A DNA stretch of 64,000 bases from Nitrospira sp. Lineage in GTDB: Bacteria; Nitrospirota; Nitrospiria; Nitrospirales; Nitrospiraceae. The first letter of the stretch is position 1. The number at the start of each line of letters is the position of its first letter. The stretch lies in assembly GCA_024760545.1 (NCBI GenBank), contig CP060501.1:4418036-4482035 (forward strand). Direction: 5' to 3'. A program made the position numbers and the translations under genes. Below, piece after piece: positions 44,586-53,578 of the stretch. The notes under the pieces were generated by a model that ran no database searches, was not told the origin of the DNA, and saw nothing but the letters and a program-made list of their open reading frames with translations.

Positions 44586-46568
44586 ATGGCAGCTTCGCAA
44601 CTGAATATCACATCGAACACGCCGCTCGGCGCCACTCTAGTGCCGGGCGGCGCTACTTTCCGCACCTGGGCACCGACTGCGCTGGAGGTATACATCGCCC
44701 TGGGACACCTGACCGGCACCGCGCCTGGTGCTTTCCCCAAAAATCCAGGCGACTTACTCGTGAAAGACGCCCATGGCTATTGGGCTGGCTTTGTTCCCGG
44801 CATCAAGGACGGCGACCTGTACCGCTTCTATGTGGTCGGAACCGGGAGCGAGGGTTTCAAGCGCGATCCGTATGCGCGCGAGCTGGAGTGTAACGGATAT
44901 CCCGACTGCAATTGCATTGTGCGCGACCCTGCCGACTACCCCTGGCATGACCGTGCGTTCCGTCCGCCCGGCTTCAACGATCTCATCATCTACCAGTTTC
45001 ACATCGGCGTGTTTTACGCGACGGATGCTGCCGGCAACGACCTCCGCCCCCACCGCATCTGCAAGATTCTTGACGTAGTGGATCGCATCGAATATTTTGC
45101 AGACCTTGGTGTGAACGCAGTCATGCCGCTGCCGTTTCAGGAATATCAGGGGGAGAACAGCCTGGGCTATAATGGCACCGATCTGTTTTCGCCCGAGATG
45201 GATTACGCCGTGCCGGCGGCGGATCTCGCGCCCTATCTCGGTCGCGTCAATCGCCTGCTCGCGGCAAAAGGATGCGATCCGCTGTCCTCCGCTCAACTGA
45301 CCGGTCAGATCAATCAGTTCAAAGCATTTATAGACCTCTGCCATCTCTACGGCATCGCAGTACTCGCAGACGTCGTCTATAACCATGCCGGCGGCGGGTT
45401 CGACGATCAAAGTATCAAATTCTTTGACCGGCAGCCTGAAACGACCGATAACAACAGCCTGTACTTCACCGATCAGGATCACGCCGGTGGACGTGTCTTC
45501 GCGTTCTGGAAACGGGAGGTCCGGCAATTCCTGATTGATAACGGCAAGTTTCTGCTCCAGGAGTATCACGTGGATGGCCTCCGTTACGATCAGGTCACGG
45601 TGATTGCGGAAAGTGGCGGCTGGTACTTTGCCCAGGACCTCACGAACACCCTGCGCTTCATGAAGCCTACTGCCGCACAGATCGCTGAATACTGGGGTGG
45701 GGAACGCTGGAAAGGTGTCGCCGTCCCGCCGTATGGCATGGGCTTTGACATCGGCTACAGCGACATGCTTCGCGACAGCTTGCGCGCGGTCATCGACGAA
45801 AGCACAGGCGGCCGGGATGCCTACATCAATCTCAATCCCTTGCGCGATGCCCTGTACCTCACGCACAAAGACCCGGGCCGTTGGACCGTGTTTCAATGCA
45901 TCGAGAACCATGACCTGTTGTACTATGATCACCAAGGCCGCGACCGTCAACCGCGTATCGCGGCTCTCGCGGACCCAACCAACACGCGATCCTGGTATGC
46001 GCGCAGTCGGTCTAAAGTCGCGACCGGTTTATTGCTGACCGCTCCAGGTGTGCCGATGATCTTCATGGGTCAGGAATTTCTCGAGGACAAATACTGGACG
46101 GACTGGCCCGGGCGGCCCGAGTTGTTGATCTGGTGGGCTGGTCTCGAAGGCCAAGACAAACACATGTCGGATCACCATCGCTTCACGCGCGACCTTCTGT
46201 GGCTGCGGCGCAAGCATCCGGCGCTGCGCGGCGAGGGGATCAACGTGTTCCACATGCACAATGAGAACCGCGTGATCGCGATGCACCGCTGGCTGCCCGG
46301 CATCGGGCGCGACGTGGTCGTCGTGGCGAGCCTGAACGAGCATACGTTTTACAATTATAGTTACCACATCGGGTTTCCCGGCGGGGGGCACTGGAACGAA
46401 GTCTTCAACAGTGACGTGTACGACCAGTGGTTCAATCCCAATGCCCAGGGCAACCCCGGTGGCGTCAGTGCCAATGGGCCGGCGTGGGACGGCATGCCAA
46501 CCTCGGGAGGGATCACGTTGCCTGCGAACAGCCTCCTAGTGTTCGCACGCGATGGGGGGGATTTCTGA
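44586..46568 (+). CDS. GH13 alpha-glucan enzyme (branching/trehalohydrolase-like)
   Basis: This 660-aa protein has an N-terminal CBM48-like domain (GGATFRTWAPTALEVYIALG) and a GH13 barrel: region I DVVYNH (262-267), nucleophile Asp335 in VDGLRYDQVT, and region IV ENHD. A C-terminal beta domain ends LPANSLLVFARDG. The family includes 1,4-alpha-glucan branching enzymes and maltooligosyltrehalose trehalohydrolases; the exact reaction is not fixed by what I can see. The gene appears more GC-rich than its neighbours and stands alone beside a recombinase remnant, which suggests transfer (inference). Confidence 0.85.
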   Translation: MAASQLNITSNTPLGATLVPGGATFRTWAPTALEVYIALGHLTGTAPGAFPKNPGDLLVKDAHGYWAGFVPGIKDGDLYRFYVVGTGSEGFKRDPYARELECNGYPDCNCIVRDPADYPWHDRAFRPPGFNDLIIYQFHIGVFYATDAAGNDLRPHRICKILDVVDRIEYFADLGVNAVMPLPFQEYQGENSLGYNGTDLFSPEMDYAVPAADLAPYLGRVNRLLAAKGCDPLSSAQLTGQINQFKAFIDLCHLYGIAVLADVVYNHAGGGFDDQSIKFFDRQPETTDNNSLYFTDQDHAGGRVFAFWKREVRQFLIDNGKFLLQEYHVDGLRYDQVTVIAESGGWYFAQDLTNTLRFMKPTAAQIAEYWGGERWKGVAVPPYGMGFDIGYSDMLRDSLRAVIDESTGGRDAYINLNPLRDALYLTHKDPGRWTVFQCIENHDLLYYDHQGRDRQPRIAALADPTNTRSWYARSRSKVATGLLLTAPGVPMIFMGQEFLEDKYWTDWPGRPELLIWWAGLEGQDKHMSDHHRFTRDLLWLRRKHPALRGEGINVFHMHNENRVIAMHRWLPGIGRDVVVVASLNEHTFYNYSYHIGFPGGGHWNEVFNSDVYDQWFNPNAQGNPGGVSANGPAWDGMPTSGGITLPANSLLVFARDGGDF

Positions 46569-46761
46569 AAGGGAAGCCTGTAGCACCTAAGACTGGATGA
46601 GGTTCTAATCAACGGTGACACCGTCATTGTTTGCTACCACGCTGCTACCATGACGGGACAACCCAGGCCCATTAGGCCCCACCTCGGAAGCATCCTCTGT
46701 TGTCCGAGGTTGGATTATCGGAAATTCGTACACCACAGACAAGCTGTAACCGAGACCTATC
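46569..46761. other. Junction between GH13 gene and recombinase remnant
   Basis: No intact frame is present. The sequence probably belongs to the lost N-terminal part of the recombinase or to an insertion junction. Confidence 0.3.
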
Positions 46762-47361
46762 ATGGTGATAGGTGTCTTCACTCAGGAAGGGTTAGACCTC
46801 TTTCGGAAGTCCTTTTTAAAAAGTGTGGCCGATCTGCGCAGGTTAGCGACTACCAACCAGAGTAATACTCAGACGCGTCTGCAAGAGGTGGAGCGGGAGA
46901 TCAGTCATATCATGGAGGCGATCAAGCAAGGCATCTTCACGCCGACGACAAGACAAGCCCTAGAACAGGCGGAAGCTGAGAGAGAATGCCTGCAGAAGTC
47001 GCTGAACCCCTCGCACAAACCTAACGGTACTTTACCTGCTGTGTTGCCAGACCTGGCCGCGTGGTTCAAGCGGTCCATCGGGGATCTTGCCAACTTGGGG
47101 CCGCATCAGGTGGACAAGGCCCGGGGAATCATCAAGGATCTGGTGGGCGGGTCCGTCACGCTGAAGCCAACCGAAACCAGTCAAGGGCACGCGCTGGCTG
47201 CCATAATGAAGCCAGACTACATGGGATTGGCCAGGCAGCTGGTTGGTCCCAAAATAATTTTGGTGGCGGTGGACCGCTTTAAGCATTATTTTATAGCCTC
47301 GCGCCTCAGGGTTCCCCTCCGGATCGACGGAATCAAAGCAGCAACACATTTACATAGATGA
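46762..47361 (+). mobile_element. Serine recombinase C-terminal remnant
   Basis: The 199-residue frame has the coiled-coil tail typical of large serine recombinases (TRLQEVEREISHIMEAIKQG, ARQALEQAEAERECLQ-type heptads) and a following HQVDKARGIIKDLVGG block. The catalytic serine domain and the zinc ribbon are absent upstream. It is thus a truncated mobile-element gene marking past integration next to the GH13 gene. Confidence 0.65.
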
Positions 47362-47670
47362 TCCGACCACAGGTTTCCAGGTAGGTTCCCCTATATTCTG
47401 TTGGCCAGTTATCATTCTGTTTAGTGAGTTGTGCATGTAATACGTGAAAGGCAAACCTTGACGCTGCAAATGAAAATGGCTACATTTTCATGCTCGCCTG
47501 GCCGTTTTTAACGTTGGCCAACCTTGACGCGGTTCTCGACTGTATTTCTGGGCCCATGATTTCAGCTTCATTCATCGGACCCCCTGTTATTATGTCGGCC
47601 ATGAGAAACAAATCATTAATCGGTTGAAGAGAGCCAAGTAGCGGGTAAAGAATGAAACGTTTCAGTATAT
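47362..47670. other. Intergenic region with perfect hairpin
   Basis: ATGAAAATG at 47,470-47,478 pairs with CATTTTCAT at 47,483-47,491 over a GCTA loop. No gene is supported. At 47,652 a short plus-strand frame starts MKRFSIFILGALGIVLMLGL, like the N-terminus of a membrane protein, and is lost after about 30 residues. Confidence 0.4.
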
Positions 47671-48150
47671 TTATCCTTGGAGCTTTGGGAATCGTTCTAA
47701 TGCTTGGGTTGTTTGGCAACACTCCTTCAGCCAATACAGAAGACGCATGCGATGGCCCTCGGAATCCCCAACATCAACCCGGAAGACATTGCCTTGGCGA
47801 TCAGCCAGAATGAAATTGTCCTTGGTAATGGTCGGCGCGACCATGGCATAGGTGTCTCCAGTTGGAGTCACGAGAGCCTTTGGGGCCAGATGTTCCATCT
47901 TCTGCAACTTCATCAAGGTATTTGCTTTCTTCTGTAGGTCGTCCGAAGAAATCACCGTGCCGCCAAGCTCGGTCCGCAAGGGCTCGGGATTGCCCGTGGT
48001 GGCAAGGGTCACCAAGGCGTCCGAAGCCTTTCCTGTAACGGACGCCGGTAAGTCTGCCGCATAACCGGGTGCCGCGAAAGCGAGCATCAGCGCTGCCATG
48101 GAGGCGTTCAGAATCGTCTGCGAGTCATTCTTGGTCAGTGTCTGTGTCAT
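47671..48150 (-). CDS. Exported protein of unknown function
   Basis: This 159-aa protein has a signal peptide (ASMAALMLAFAAPGYAAD) and the mature sequence SVTGKASDALVTLATTGNPE, LGGTVISSDDLQKKANTLMK and NFILADRQGNVFRVDVGDSEG. AGGGGATCAACC precedes the ATG. The last 20 residues overlap a plus-strand membrane-protein fragment and may not be the original C-terminus. No family was recognised. Confidence 0.55.
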   Translation of the reverse strand: MTQTLTKNDSQTILNASMAALMLAFAAPGYAADLPASVTGKASDALVTLATTGNPEPLRTELGGTVISSDDLQKKANTLMKLQKMEHLAPKALVTPTGDTYAMVAPTITKDNFILADRQGNVFRVDVGDSEGHRMRLLYWLKECCQTTQALERFPKLQG

Positions 48151-48564
48151 GGTTGATCCCCTTTGGTTAGCGACCCATTGGTCGTGGCGATGTTCTCTAG
48201 TGAGAAGGACTTATTGTCTGAGCCCTCTTTCCTTCTGCGAATCAGCGGGAGGCGAGGACCTGTCTCATCCGGCTACGCAGGCTGTAGTCTGTACCTTCGC
48301 CAAAACCTTACAAGGTGCATAGTGTATGACGAATCAGAGAGAGGAGGTGTGCTCGCCAGGGCTGGGATCCTCCCTGATTCAGTCCCGAACCGCGAGGAAT
48401 AGTCACGATCAGCTCATCAATAACGTGCGGGTTAGTCGCAGAAGACTTAGGAACTGAAGGGGATGATCCGACAGCAGAATTGGAAGAGGCTATGCCTAAT
48501 GAGGTGCCGAGACGAGCAAGCTTGGCTTGATACCTCCGATACGAATTGAACCTATACCAGCAGT
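48151..48564. other. Intergenic region, nothing convincing
   Basis: A 95-residue minus frame (48,308-48,595) overlaps the end of the DoxX gene and has no supporting features. Confidence 0.4.
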
Positions 48565-49080
48565 TTAGGAAACCTTGTCCACCTGATCCACACAAACTGC
48601 CCGATCCATTTTTCGGGCTAGCATATTATCCACCGCATAAGGACCAGCCCCCCCGACTACCAATACGGCTAGACAGACGAGATACAGTAGATCAGTTTCA
48701 TACCCTGGTTGCCCGAATTGCGCTCTGCCGTCGATAACGGATTGAAGTTTGATGGAGCTGAATCCATAGGGCCAATGAACTGTGACGGCCGCCACGATTA
48801 GAATAGCTGCCATTGGTATGCTCCAGAATAGCACACAGGTCCCTAATACCATACACAGACCGCCTAATAGTTGGACAATGATCGTGGCCCACCCCATGAG
48901 TTGAGGCATGGGAATGCCAATACTGGTCAGTATGCCGATGAACTGCTCTGGTCCTCTAGTGAACTTGGCGTATCCATGAGCCATGAAGCCATAGCCAACA
49001 ATTAACCGCAGGAGAAGCGGTGTCCAAGGACGCAATACATTTTGGAACGTGTGATACAAATCGGTCGTCCTGACTAGCAT
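48565..49080 (-). CDS. DoxX family membrane protein
   Basis: This 171-aa protein has four hydrophobic helices. LLLRLIVGYGFMAHGYAKF, PQLMGWATIIVQLLGGL and a C-terminal DLLYLVCLAVLVVGGAGPYAVD are typical of DoxX proteins, quinone-linked or stress-related membrane proteins. AGGAGG lies about 20 bp upstream of the ATG. Confidence 0.85.
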   Translation of the reverse strand: MLVRTTDLYHTFQNVLRPWTPLLLRLIVGYGFMAHGYAKFTRGPEQFIGILTSIGIPMPQLMGWATIIVQLLGGLCMVLGTCVLFWSIPMAAILIVAAVTVHWPYGFSSIKLQSVIDGRAQFGQPGYETDLLYLVCLAVLVVGGAGPYAVDNMLARKMDRAVCVDQVDKVS

Positions 49081-49210
49081 ATGGACTTGCTCTTTCTTTC
49101 CTCCTGATGTGTTATCGATGTCCTCTTTGTTTAGTCGATCATGTCATGCAATTCTTACAGCAGTATCAATTGTCCCCCCTCGACAGGCAGACCCTGCTCG
49201 GGCACAAGCA

Positions 49211-49256
49211 TGGGTTCCCATATTCGGTTTGCAACACTAGGACAAAAAAGAGGGAT
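49211..49256 (+). repeat. Dispersed intergenic element, copy D
   Basis: It shows TCCCATATTCGGTTTGCAACACTAGGAC and an AAAAAAGAGGGAT end; compare 56,041 and 57,706. Confidence 0.5.
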
Positions 49257-49400
49257 ATCGGTCACTAGCATAGGAGTAGCACCGTTTACTCCTAGGAAGG
49301 TCTTGCCCCTTCCTGGTAGCAGCACGATAGAAAGCAGAAAATGATGGATCGTCGCCTCCTTCACTGAGATCATAGGTTGCTCGATCGGATAAAGGCCCAC

Positions 49401-49778
49401 ATGACGAAGATTCTCGTTATAGACGATGATGCCCGCGACCGGGACCTCCTCATGGTCGTCCTCGAGGAAAAAGGCTATGAAGTTATGTGGGCAGACAATG
49501 GGGGGGCAGGGTTGATGGTATGTCACCAGCGAACTCCTGATGCGGTCGTGTTGGACCTCAACATGCCTGGAATAGACGGCCTCAGCCTCCTGCGACAATT
49601 GCGGATACTACACCCCAACCTCCCTGTCGTCGTGTTTAGTGGACGCAGCACAGAGGAGGTGGAGGAAGAGATGCTGAACCAGGGCGCCACGGCCTTTATT
49701 CAGAAGGCCTTTTCCCTGGATCTCCTGGGGGCGGCATTGCGGGAGGTCCTACCGTCCCCCACGCGAGCTGACCGCTGA
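49401..49778 (+). CDS. Single-domain response regulator (REC)
   Basis: This 125-aa receiver has ILVIDDDARDRDLL, Asp52 in VVLDLNMPGIDG, VVFSGRS and IQKAFSL. It is a complete phospho-acceptor domain without output. It is directly followed by a second REC gene in the same direction, 55 bp later, so the two are probably co-expressed. Confidence 0.85.
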   Translation: MTKILVIDDDARDRDLLMVVLEEKGYEVMWADNGGAGLMVCHQRTPDAVVLDLNMPGIDGLSLLRQLRILHPNLPVVVFSGRSTEEVEEEMLNQGATAFIQKAFSLDLLGAALREVLPSPTRADR

Positions 49779-49832
49779 ATCGCCAAACTCCTGGTGCGGC
49801 GTGGTAGCGGAATTTTAAGGGACGCGGCATCT

Positions 49833-50195
49833 ATGGCCAAAATCTTGGTAATTGACGATCAACAGAGCGTCCGTAGCTTTGTTCGAATAGTCTTAGAAGG
49901 AGAGGGCCATGAGATCACGGAGGCGTGTAATGGCCGTGAGGGCTTGTACGCCTATCAACAAGTTCCAGCGGACTTAGTCATTGCCGATATCCGTATGCCA
50001 GAGATGAATGGGTTGGACCTGATCCTTGCATTGACCCGCTGCTTTTTGTACGTGAAAGTCATTGCCATGAGTGGCGAGTCGGATGCAGTCGACACGCTCT
50101 CGAAAGCCAAATTATTAGGCGCCCGGCATGTCCTTCAGAAGCCATTCAACCTTGAGAGGTTCCTCAGTCTCGTGCGATACGAACTCGCCCACTAA
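49833..50195 (+). CDS. Single-domain response regulator (REC)
   Basis: This 120-aa receiver has ILVIDDQQSVRSF, Asp52 in VIADIRMPEMNG, VIAMSGES and LQKPFNLERF. A longer in-frame start at 49,794 is possible. The remnant at 29,581-29,790 is a relative. It is tandem with the REC gene upstream. Confidence 0.85.
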   Translation: MAKILVIDDQQSVRSFVRIVLEGEGHEITEACNGREGLYAYQQVPADLVIADIRMPEMNGLDLILALTRCFLYVKVIAMSGESDAVDTLSKAKLLGARHVLQKPFNLERFLSLVRYELAH

Positions 50196-50355
50196 CGACA
50201 GTATCTCTACTGATGGGTCAATCGTTCTACCCTCGTCAAGCGGCGTGAATCTTCCACGTCTAGAAGCGTACGATGTCTTCTCCAGTAGAATGCTCTTAGG
50301 CATCGGTAGGATGAGCCGAGCGGCTTAGAATTGGTGAAACGCGCCTGCAGGAGCA

Positions 50356-50538
50356 TCAATCTGGTAGCCGATAAAAGGCAAGATTCTCTCTCTGCCCACA
50401 TTTATCACACGTACCCGTCAGGCTTAGCGGACGAAGCTGACGGACAGCTGCCCACTTGAATAGAATTTCCTTTTCCGTCGTGGGTCTGAATACCGATAAC
50501 AGGCCAGCGCATCTTGAACAGTATTTGCTCGTCGTCAC
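50356..50538 (-). CDS. Tiny zinc-knuckle protein (60 aa)
   Basis: This paralogue of the 39,141 protein reads MTTSKYCSRCAGLLSVFRP, then LSLTGTCDKCGQRENLAFY and RLPD. The two CxxC pairs are intact. The upstream 90 bp, with a one-mismatch palindrome, are also related. Confidence 0.65.
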   Translation of the reverse strand: MTTSKYCSRCAGLLSVFRPTTEKEILFKWAAVRQLRPLSLTGTCDKCGQRENLAFYRLPD

Positions 50539-50607
50539 AATTCCGCTCCCCCGCTATTGCGCAGTTCGCGGGCATCACTTTTTGACAGATAGGATTAACG
50601 CTTCATA

Positions 50608-50623
50608 CTCGGAGGAACCCTAG
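50608..50623. promoter_or_regulatory. Palindromic site CTCGG-N6-CCTAG
   Basis: One-mismatch palindrome 69 bp upstream of the zinc-knuckle gene at 50,538. It aligns with the site at 39,392, where the mismatch is in the other half. Confidence 0.5.
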
Positions 50624-50720
50624 GAGGGCATCTAAACTTTTGTCCTCGCAACCAACTGTGTCACGCGTCGTGACGCTGCTCTCTAGAACGCTGAGAACCC
50701 TTCGCTGGGGTATTACGAGA

Positions 50721-51242
50721 TCAGTTGATAGATGACTGAGGAATATCTGAATCGATTTCCCCTTGGGCGATCTCCAAGGCGGCGGCTTCCGCCTCATCAC
50801 GAGTCGAAAAGCTGCCTTTAGGCTAGCCTGTCACATTGGCTGCCCGCATGGGTCCGAATCCGATGATTGTGTACTGACAGATCCAGGTTCCATCGTCTTG
50901 CTGACCGGACCTCAGCTTGATCGCCCGACCATTATAGTTCGATTCCGTCACGGTCGGTTTCCCGAGAGGGTGGACCTGCGCAACAGTGTCTGCGGTTGCT
51001 GAGCGTGAATCGATGATAGTGATAGCTAGCAAAAGAGCTGCTGCTCTGGCTGCGTTTGGGGATGGAAAGCTGTCGTCTGTAAAGCCGGTGGTGTACGGCG
51101 ATTCGGTGTGGACCATGTCAATTACGACATACTCACCAACCCAGGTTTCTTCATCCTCTTGATTTGGCGTCAACAGAATCTGGCAGCCTTTATAGGTCTC
51201 CGTGGTTGGACGGGTGTTGGGGTCCTCCTGCCTAGGGCCACT
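50721..51242 (-). pseudogene. Double YKG-type gene with in-frame TAG
   Basis: The frame from ATG 51242 encodes two YKG-type domains: TYKGCQILLTPNQ, TWVGEYVVIDM, then NYNGRAIKLRSGQ, GTWICQYTIIGFG. TAG at 50,823-50,825 interrupts the second domain, but the same frame continues with SFSTRDEAEAAALEIAQGEI to TGA 50721, exactly the missing end of the family. The product may be a shortened protein ending PMRAANVTG. A decayed relative of the 3' end lies at 60,361-60,460. Confidence 0.7.
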
Positions 51243-51340
51243 CATGTTGAGTGTCATATTCACACTGTTCCCCATTGAGAGCAATCGGGGCATCTACGTG
51301 TCCGCGTGTACTAGTCGTGCCCGCTCGATTTGGACACGTG

Positions 51341-51556
51341 TTAGGGCAGCGGTGGGCGCGAATCGAGGACACGCTCTCCTTCACCCAGAGCAGCAGCTTC
51401 GGCCTCTTCGCGAGTCCTGTAGCTACAATCCGCATGCCCCTTGTTTCCCTCCACGACGGTTTCGGTATAGTCACTAATCACATAGTAACCAGTCCATCGC
51501 CCATCCGCTTGTTGCTTCGCAATCGTCTCAAGCTGGCGTCCTCTGTATTGCAGCAT
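51341..51556 (-). CDS. YKG-type small protein
   Basis: This 71-aa protein starts MLQYRGRQLETIAKQQADGRW, with TGYYVISDYTE, then YRTREEAEAAALGEGERVLDS, all family features. CAGGAGGCACC precedes the start. It is upstream of, and co-directional with, the double YKG gene. Confidence 0.65.
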   Translation of the reverse strand: MLQYRGRQLETIAKQQADGRWTGYYVISDYTETVVEGNKGHADCSYRTREEAEAAALGEGERVLDSRPPLP

Positions 51557-51876
51557 TGATGGTGCCTCCTGGCTGAGTGCATCTCACCGCTCAGTAGGTG
51601 ATCAGTCTCTCCGATAATGATGATCGGCCCTGTACTTCCATTCTTGAGCTGGCGAGTTCCCTGGTTCACGATGGGACTATGAAGGCTAATTTAGAGGGGC
51701 GTCCAGCAAGCACACACGGAATGTTTCGTCAGCTCTGATGAGATTCGCTTGGATCTCATCGCTGTTTCCCGCCTATGTGTTGTCCCAGTAGTGAACTCCC
51801 TCAGGGTTGGCTACGATACATCAGCAAGTTCAGGAGAACGAATGTGGATCAAACCGAATACAAAGAAGAGGATTAC

Positions 51877-52281
51877 ATGACGATGCGTCAAACGTGCATT
51901 TATATATTGATGGCGAGTGGAATATTCCTATTCACGAGCGGCACCTTACAGGCCCAGTCAGGCGGTGGTTCTTCGCTAGGGGGGGCGCCAACTATTGGAA
52001 GTGGGACAGGAAAACTCGGTGAATCAGGGAACGCGATGAACCAAAATCGGCACCACGATAGTACACCGTCGGGTCCGATGGGAGAAGGACGCCCTGAGAG
52101 TACAAGACCCGGACAAGGGAAGGAGTCACCGCTTGGAGTGCCCGATTCAAGTGGAGGTAGTCCGCGAGTTCCAGGCGCCTCCGGACCAGGGGCTGGCGCT
52201 GGCAGTATCGGATCGGGTGGAAGCATGGGATCGGGTGGAGGTATGGGTTCATCTGGTGGTGCGGGAGGCGGCGGCAAATAG
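51877..52281 (+). CDS. Exported glycine-rich protein
   Basis: This 134-aa protein has a signal peptide (YILMASGIFLFTSGTLQAQ) and a Gly/Ser/Pro-rich, probably disordered mature part with GSGGSMGSGGGMGSSGG near the end. AAGAGGA lies before ATG 51877. The function is unknown. Confidence 0.6.
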   Translation: MTMRQTCIYILMASGIFLFTSGTLQAQSGGGSSLGGAPTIGSGTGKLGESGNAMNQNRHHDSTPSGPMGEGRPESTRPGQGKESPLGVPDSSGGSPRVPGASGPGAGAGSIGSGGSMGSGGGMGSSGGAGGGGK

Positions 52282-52397
52282 GCTCGTTCATTGAGTAGTC
52301 ATCAAGGCGGTCGAGGAGACTTACTCGTAGCCTCTCCGACCCTTGTTGGTTATCTGCGGCCAATTCGTCATTGAGGTCGCAAAAGACATCAGGCTTT

Positions 52398-52661
52398 ATG
52401 TGGTATCTCTTAATCGTCCTTATTACGTCACCCCCGGTTTTCGATGCTGGAACCGTCTTGAAGAGCTTCGCAACGGTCGAGGAGTGTCAGCCCGCGCGGG
52501 ATCGTGTGGGGTTTGAACTGGCTGAGAGCTATCCTTATGAGAATGACTTCAGCGTGGTGTGCGACTTCCGAGCCTCCCCCAAGATACTGACACGGCACGG
52601 GCAGCGTGAACATGAACTGTATTCACGACAAGAAAATCAATCAGAAGAAGTCAGCGAGTAA
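52398..52661 (+). CDS. Small exported or membrane-anchored protein
   Basis: It begins MWYLLIVLITSPPVFDAG, a short signal or anchor, and continues TVLKSFATVEECQPARDRVG, FELAESYPYENDFSVVCDF. The two cysteines fit a disulphide in small exported proteins. The last 50 bases overlap the next frame. The ribosome-binding site is weak. Confidence 0.45.
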   Translation: MWYLLIVLITSPPVFDAGTVLKSFATVEECQPARDRVGFELAESYPYENDFSVVCDFRASPKILTRHGQREHELYSRQENQSEEVSE

Positions 52662-53052
52662 GACTACTCCCGCTGTGCATGAAGCCTATAAGCGGCTCGC
52701 GGAAGCAGCAGAAACGTTTGTCAACCGTGCGCCTCGGCAAAAGCGAATCGAGACGGAACGCTCGGCACTCTTCGAGGCGCTGCATGATGCTCAACTCGTC
52801 TTGTCTGTGGCTGGATTGGCAAAGAAAAGCGACAGGGATACATCGAATCGAAAGAAGTCAGCACAGAACATCAGAGTGCTTGAAGACAACTTGAAGTAAG
52901 TCAAGGCTGACCTTGCGAAGTCTCAGGACGCCCTTGAACAGCTGAATTCGCTCATCAAGCCAGTGGCAACAATGCTCGACGAACTGAGGGACAACACCCC
53001 CAAAGCCCAATCAGTCTTACAGACGGCGCTGAAGTCTCCGGCGCGTGTGTAG
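52606..53052 (+). pseudogene. Coiled-coil protein gene with in-frame TAA
   Basis: The frame encodes a basic helical protein (AYKRLAEAAETFVNRAPRQK, FEALHDAQLVLSVAGLA). TAA at 52,897-52,899 interrupts it, after which the same frame continues with ADLAKSQDALEQLNSLIKPV and ATMLDELRDN to TAG 53052. A single base change would restore a 148-aa coiled coil. A 97-aa shortened product is possible. Confidence 0.5.
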
Positions 53053-53123
53053 CTATTCAGAAACTCTCGATAGAACGTACACCTCCCTATAACGTCCCTT
53101 ACTAGAAAACACTCCACCCAAGT

Positions 53124-53190
53124 CGGCGCACCCCTCACCCGCAATGGGCTTGAGACTCCTTTTGGCTTTGCAACAATATCAAACATGTCG
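53124..53190 (+). repeat. Dispersed intergenic element, copy E
   Basis: It shows GGCGCACCCCTC, GGGCTTGAGACTCCTTTTGG and TTTGCAACAAT. Confidence 0.5.
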
Positions 53191-53194
53191 CTCG

Positions 53195-53479
53195 CTATGC
53201 ACTGGATCCAGGCGGGTTGTTGACTCGGCTGGTATTTCTATCCACGTTATTCCCCAACAGATCGGTCGCTTGCCTGAGCGCGTCTCGTTCAGCTTCGTCC
53301 CGCGTGGGATAGGAAATGGTGCGAAACGACTGTTCGGAGGAATTGTCGTCAACTCCACATGACACGGTGCCCTGGACCATCCATTTTCCATGCTCCATCG
53401 ATTGAAAGGAAAGCTTCACCCGGCAGCCTGCCACCCTGATATCCTTGATATCGTCCGTAGTTTCAGGAACGTGAGTCAT
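53195..53479 (-). CDS. YKG-type small protein (diverged)
   Basis: From MTHVPETTDD the protein has VAGCRVKLSFQSMEHGKW, then a serine-rich stretch and ISYPTRDEAERDALRQATDLLG, the C-terminal family pattern. The initial Y-KG is replaced by VAG. A longer in-frame start at 53,575 exists. It lies downstream of the lipoprotein gene on the same strand. Confidence 0.5.
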   Translation of the reverse strand: MTHVPETTDDIKDIRVAGCRVKLSFQSMEHGKWMVQGTVSCGVDDNSSEQSFRTISYPTRDEAERDALRQATDLLGNNVDRNTSRVNNPPGSSA

Positions 53480-53578
53480 AATCGCAGCTCGCCTGTTGTC
53501 TGGCAGTGACGTCCCTTCCGGCGGAGCGGGACTATGAACCCTCACACGACGGATGCCGTCCAGCCAGCTGCTCATGTT

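Noticed and set aside
44754-45950. A 398-residue open frame on the minus strand.
   Set aside because: It lies wholly antisense to the GH13 gene, has no family features, and arises from the GC-rich codon use of that gene.
48308-48595. A 95-residue minus-strand frame.
   Set aside because: It overlaps the end of DoxX and lacks a ribosome-binding site or a recognisable family.
35724-52899. Stop-codon recoding as the cause of the in-frame stops in small genes.
   Set aside because: Three different stops (TGA, TAG, TAA) are involved, no selenocysteine-type element was seen, and nearby frameshifts point to general decay.
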